Positions 61,986 through 64,000 of a stretch of 64,000 nt of DNA are shown one piece after another. The DNA comes from Blastococcus colisei (GTDB lineage: Bacteria; Actinomycetota; Actinomycetes; Mycobacteriales; Geodermatophilaceae), in assembly GCF_006717095.1 (NCBI RefSeq), contig NZ_VFQE01000001.1, forward strand, positions 2,294,001 through 2,358,000. Reading direction: 5' to 3'. The notes under the pieces are model-generated. The model saw only the letters and a program-made list of their open reading frames with translations. It searched no databases and was not told the DNA's origin. How positions within the stretch are numbered: the first letter of the stretch is position 1; each line of letters starts with the position of its first letter. Position numbers and translations under genes: made by a program.

Positions 61986-62494
61986 GGACCGTGCTGGACC
62001 CGACCGGGCAGCGACAGGCACCGGGCCGCGCGCTCCTGCCCCGTCCGTCCACGCTGGACGGCCGCACCGTCGGGCTGCTCGACATCAGCAAGGCCCGCGG
62101 CGACGTCGTCCTCGACCGGCTGGAGCAGCTGTTGACCGCGGACGGGGTCCATGTGCGCCGGTACCGCAAGCCGACGTTCGCCCGCACCGCCCCGGTCGAC
62201 CTGCGGCACGAGATCGCCGAGCAGTGCGAGGTGGTGATCGAGGCGCTCGCCGATTAGGGCTCGTGCACGTCGTGCAGTGTGCACGACATCGCCGATCTCG
62301 AACGCCGCGGCGTGGTGGCCCTCTTCCTCGCCAGCGAGGCCTTCGCCGAGGCCGCGCGCGTGCAGGGCGAGGCGCTCGGCTTCCCCGCCCCGTTCGTGCT
62401 GGTGCCCCACCCGGTCCAGGACCGGACCGACGACGAGCTGCGCGCCACCGCCGAGCAGGTCTACCCCGACGTGGTCGCCGCGCTGACGGCGTAG
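61982..62494 (+). CDS. UGSC-family protein, putative selenoprotein with UAG-encoded selenocysteine
   Basis: 171 codons including the stop. The frame runs from ATG 61982 through TAG 62255-62257 (codon 92) to a second TAG at 62492-62494. Around the first TAG it reads ALAD-x-GSCTSCSVHD, exactly the U/C-GSC motif that names the UGSC family, with TAG at the Sec/Cys position. Both flanking parts are in the same frame and family-like (TVGLLDISKARGDVVLDRL before; LERRGVVALFLASEAFAEAA and VLVPHPVQ after). UAG-decoding tRNA-Sec has been reported in Geodermatophilus and Blastococcus. If read as a plain stop, the product would be 91 residues without its active site. Function of the family is unknown, presumably thiol/selenol redox chemistry. 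Confidence 0.82.
62255..62286 (+). promoter_or_regulatory. Recoding codon TAG and putative bacterial SECIS hairpin
   Basis: TAG at 62255-62257 is followed after three bases by TCGTGCAC (62261-62268), a 10-base loop GTCGTGCAGT, and GTGCACGA (62279-62286): a perfect 8-bp stem. Bacterial SECIS elements lie inside the coding region just after the Sec codon, with the loop recognised by SelB. The loop opening GUC resembles the GGUC of the E. coli fdhF element. No such stem follows the terminal TAG closely. Confidence 0.7.
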
Positions 62495-62499
62495 GAGGG

Positions 62500-62901
62500 T
62501 CAGTCCCGCCGGGTGCGCCGCAACCAGCCGCCGCCGAACAGCGCCAGGAGCACGAGGAGGGGTTGGAAGAACAGCCGGACGAGTCGCTTCCGGTCCGTGT
62601 CGAGGCCGAAGGCGTCGGTGCCCTCGAGGTACTGGGCGACGTTGCCCGGGAAGACCACCACGAAGAACGCCGCCAGCAGCGCTCCGACGAGCCGCCGCTT
62701 CTTCGGGAAGACGATGAAGGACGCGCCCAGAACGATCTCGGCGACGCCGGAGCCGAGCACCGTGAGGTCCTCGTCGAGGGGGAACCAGGCGGGCACCTGG
62801 GCCTGGAACTCCTGCCGCTGGACCGTCAGGTGGGCCACCCCCGCGCCCACCATGGCCGCGCCGAGCAGGAGACGGGCAGCGGTGCGGGCGACGGAAGCCA
62901 C
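62500..62901 (-). CDS. DoxX-like small membrane protein
   Basis: 133 residues with four hydrophobic segments (ARLLLGAAMVGAGVAH, LGSGVAEIVLGASFIVF, RLVGALLAAFFVVVFPGN, LVRLFFQPLLVLLALF), the DoxX/DUF417-like layout. GTG 62901. It follows the flavin monooxygenase gene by 52 nt in the same direction and converges on the UGSC gene with five bases between stops. Function unknown. Confidence 0.8.
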   Translation of the reverse strand: MASVARTAARLLLGAAMVGAGVAHLTVQRQEFQAQVPAWFPLDEDLTVLGSGVAEIVLGASFIVFPKKRRLVGALLAAFFVVVFPGNVAQYLEGTDAFGLDTDRKRLVRLFFQPLLVLLALFGGGWLRRTRRD

Positions 62902-62953
62902 GGCCGCACCGTAGCCGGGCGGGCCGGCGCGCCCCGCTGACGGCCGTCCGCCC

Positions 62954-64000
62954 CTACCGGGCGTCGACCAGGATGCCCGCCAGGAAGTCCGCCAGCTCGT
63001 CGTGCGCGTCCAGGGGCAGCACGTGGGCGACGTACTGGTCCGGCCGGACGACGACGACGCAGCCCGCGTCCCGGTCGATCCCGCGCAGGTCGAAGATGTC
63101 GCCGGCCGCGGGGTCGGGGCAGAAGGCCTTCTCGTAGTCGACCAGGCCGAACCGTCCCTTCCTCGGCTGCAGGACCGCCGGCATCGCGTCGACGGGCAGG
63201 TCCCGGTGCCCCTGCTGGAAGACGGCGCGGACGTCGATGACCGAGTCCGGGTCGGCCCCGGCCGGCGTGTGCCGCGCGATCGGGGACTTCTCCGACACCA
63301 GGAAGTCGCACAGTGCCCGGGCCCGTGAGTCCGGGCTCGCCGGGTCCGACCGGTCGGCGAAGACGTAGAGCCGCCAGGCGCCGTCGGCCCGGGCGACGTG
63401 GCCCAGCTGCACCGGTTTGGCGTCGGCCAGGCGGACGACCGGAGCGGAGTGGAAGCGCATGCCGACCGGGAGGCCCCGCGCCAGGTCCTGGAACTCCGGA
63501 GAAGCGGTGATCATCGACGGCGCGTACCGGGTGGCGACGCCCGCGGTGAAGCGCCCCTGGGCGGCGAAGTACCGCTGGAATCTCTCCGGATCGATATCCT
63601 CGTCATCGCCGCTGTCACCTCCCTCCTTCGGGGCCGCGCTGAACATCCGGGAGAACTCGCGGTCGAACGCGATGAGCTCGGCCGCGACCTCCTGGCGCTC
63701 CGCGGAGTAGGTGTGCAGCAGGTCGGGCACGGCCGTCCCCCGGAGCACGGCGGCCAGTTTCCAGCCGAGGTTCCAGGCGTCGGCCATCGACACGTTCATG
63801 CCCTGACCGGCCTTGGCGCTGTGCGTGTGACAGGCGTCGCCCGCGATGAAGACGTGCGGGTGGCGGGAAGGGGTCTCCGCGGCCGGCACGTCGTCGAACT
63901 TGTCGCACAGCCGCTGGCCGATCTCGTACACCGACCACCAGCCGACGTCCTTCACCTCGATGGTGTACGGATGCAGGATCCGGTTCGCGACCGCGGCGAG
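62954..64000 (-). CDS. Phenol 2-monooxygenase-type FAD hydroxylase (5' part outside window)
   Basis: At least 348 residues of the C-terminal part of a large group A flavin monooxygenase. The GD motif is FIAGDACHTHSAKAGQGMNVSMADAW (quoted in part: GDACHTHSAKAGQGMN). After it comes the thioredoxin-like C-terminal domain of phenol hydroxylases (GAWRLYVFADRSD, CVVVVRPDQYVAHVLPLD). It would ortho-hydroxylate a phenol. The reading frame is open to the window edge, so the start is not visible. Ends in TAG, a normal stop here. Confidence 0.88.
   Translation of the reverse strand, partial: LAAVANRILHPYTIEVKDVGWWSVYEIGQRLCDKFDDVPAAETPSRHPHVFIAGDACHTHSAKAGQGMNVSMADAWNLGWKLAAVLRGTAVPDLLHTYSAERQEVAAELIAFDREFSRMFSAAPKEGGDSGDDEDIDPERFQRYFAAQGRFTAGVATRYAPSMITASPEFQDLARGLPVGMRFHSAPVVRLADAKPVQLGHVARADGAWRLYVFADRSDPASPDSRARALCDFLVSEKSPIARHTPAGADPDSVIDVRAVFQQGHRDLPVDAMPAVLQPRKGRFGLVDYEKAFCPDPAAGDIFDLRGIDRDAGCVVVVRPDQYVAHVLPLDAHDELADFLAGILVDAR

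Noticed and set aside
1-64000. tRNA, rRNA, CRISPR arrays, transposase genes and selA/selB/selC/selD
   Set aside because: Looked for by reading both strands; none was recognised. Absence of sel genes here does not argue against their presence elsewhere in the genome.

Overview
High-GC actinobacterial DNA with dense short intergenic gaps, many GTG starts and 4-nt stop/start overlaps. The gene content (F420-type LLM oxidoreductase, mycofactocin-type SDR, DUF6221 protein, paired FadE-like dehydrogenases, LigB-type ligase) and one in-frame TAG inside a UGSC selenoprotein motif point to Geodermatophilaceae (Blastococcus/Geodermatophilus group). This assignment is inference from gene content.

Region 1 (1-15.4 kb) is a transport and CoA-thioester catabolic island. 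A livKHMGF branched-chain-type ABC operon ends in a TPP-dependent E1 alpha gene that runs off the window. A divergent TetR gene separates it from an operon of enoyl-CoA hydratase, two acyl-CoA dehydrogenases, an acyl-CoA ligase and an SDR. Near-identical CCTnCC...GG operator-like sites lie in front of both minus-strand operons, so one TetR probably controls uptake and degradation of an organic acid. A second hydratase, a FadD-like ligase and a mycofactocin-family SDR follow.

Region 2 (15.4-45.8 kb) is mostly chromosomal housekeeping and accessory genes: two decayed genes, a VOC protein, a TPR-GGDEF cyclase, LigB DNA ligase, a stand-alone family-A DNA polymerase, an SGNH esterase, a P-type ATPase, SelO, a MetE-like enzyme, two PAP2 proteins (one fused to a kinase-like and a flippase-like region), a DivIVA-like coiled coil, a SpoIIE phosphatase, a tryptophan-to-anthranilate module (kynA, kynU and a divergent alpha/beta hydrolase) and a SNF2 helicase.

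Region 3 (45.2-62.5 kb) looks like one catabolic system. On the minus strand is a sugar-type ABC transporter (permease, binding protein, double ATPase) plus TetR. Divergent from it is a co-directional run of 12 genes: P450, ferredoxin, ferredoxin reductase, a phosphotriesterase-like pseudoenzyme, its intact paralogue, a flavin monooxygenase, an HSL-type hydrolase, a metallo-beta-lactamase protein, a CocE-type hydrolase, a frameshifted Tat-exported metallo-beta-lactamase protein, a thioredoxin-fused protein and a UGSC-family protein. The UGSC gene has TAG at the Sec position, followed at once by a perfect 8-bp hairpin, and uses TAG again as its terminator. This is the most notable signal in the window.

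The window closes with a DoxX-like membrane protein and the 3' part of a phenol-hydroxylase-type flavin monooxygenase. No rRNA, tRNA, CRISPR array or intact insertion sequence was seen.
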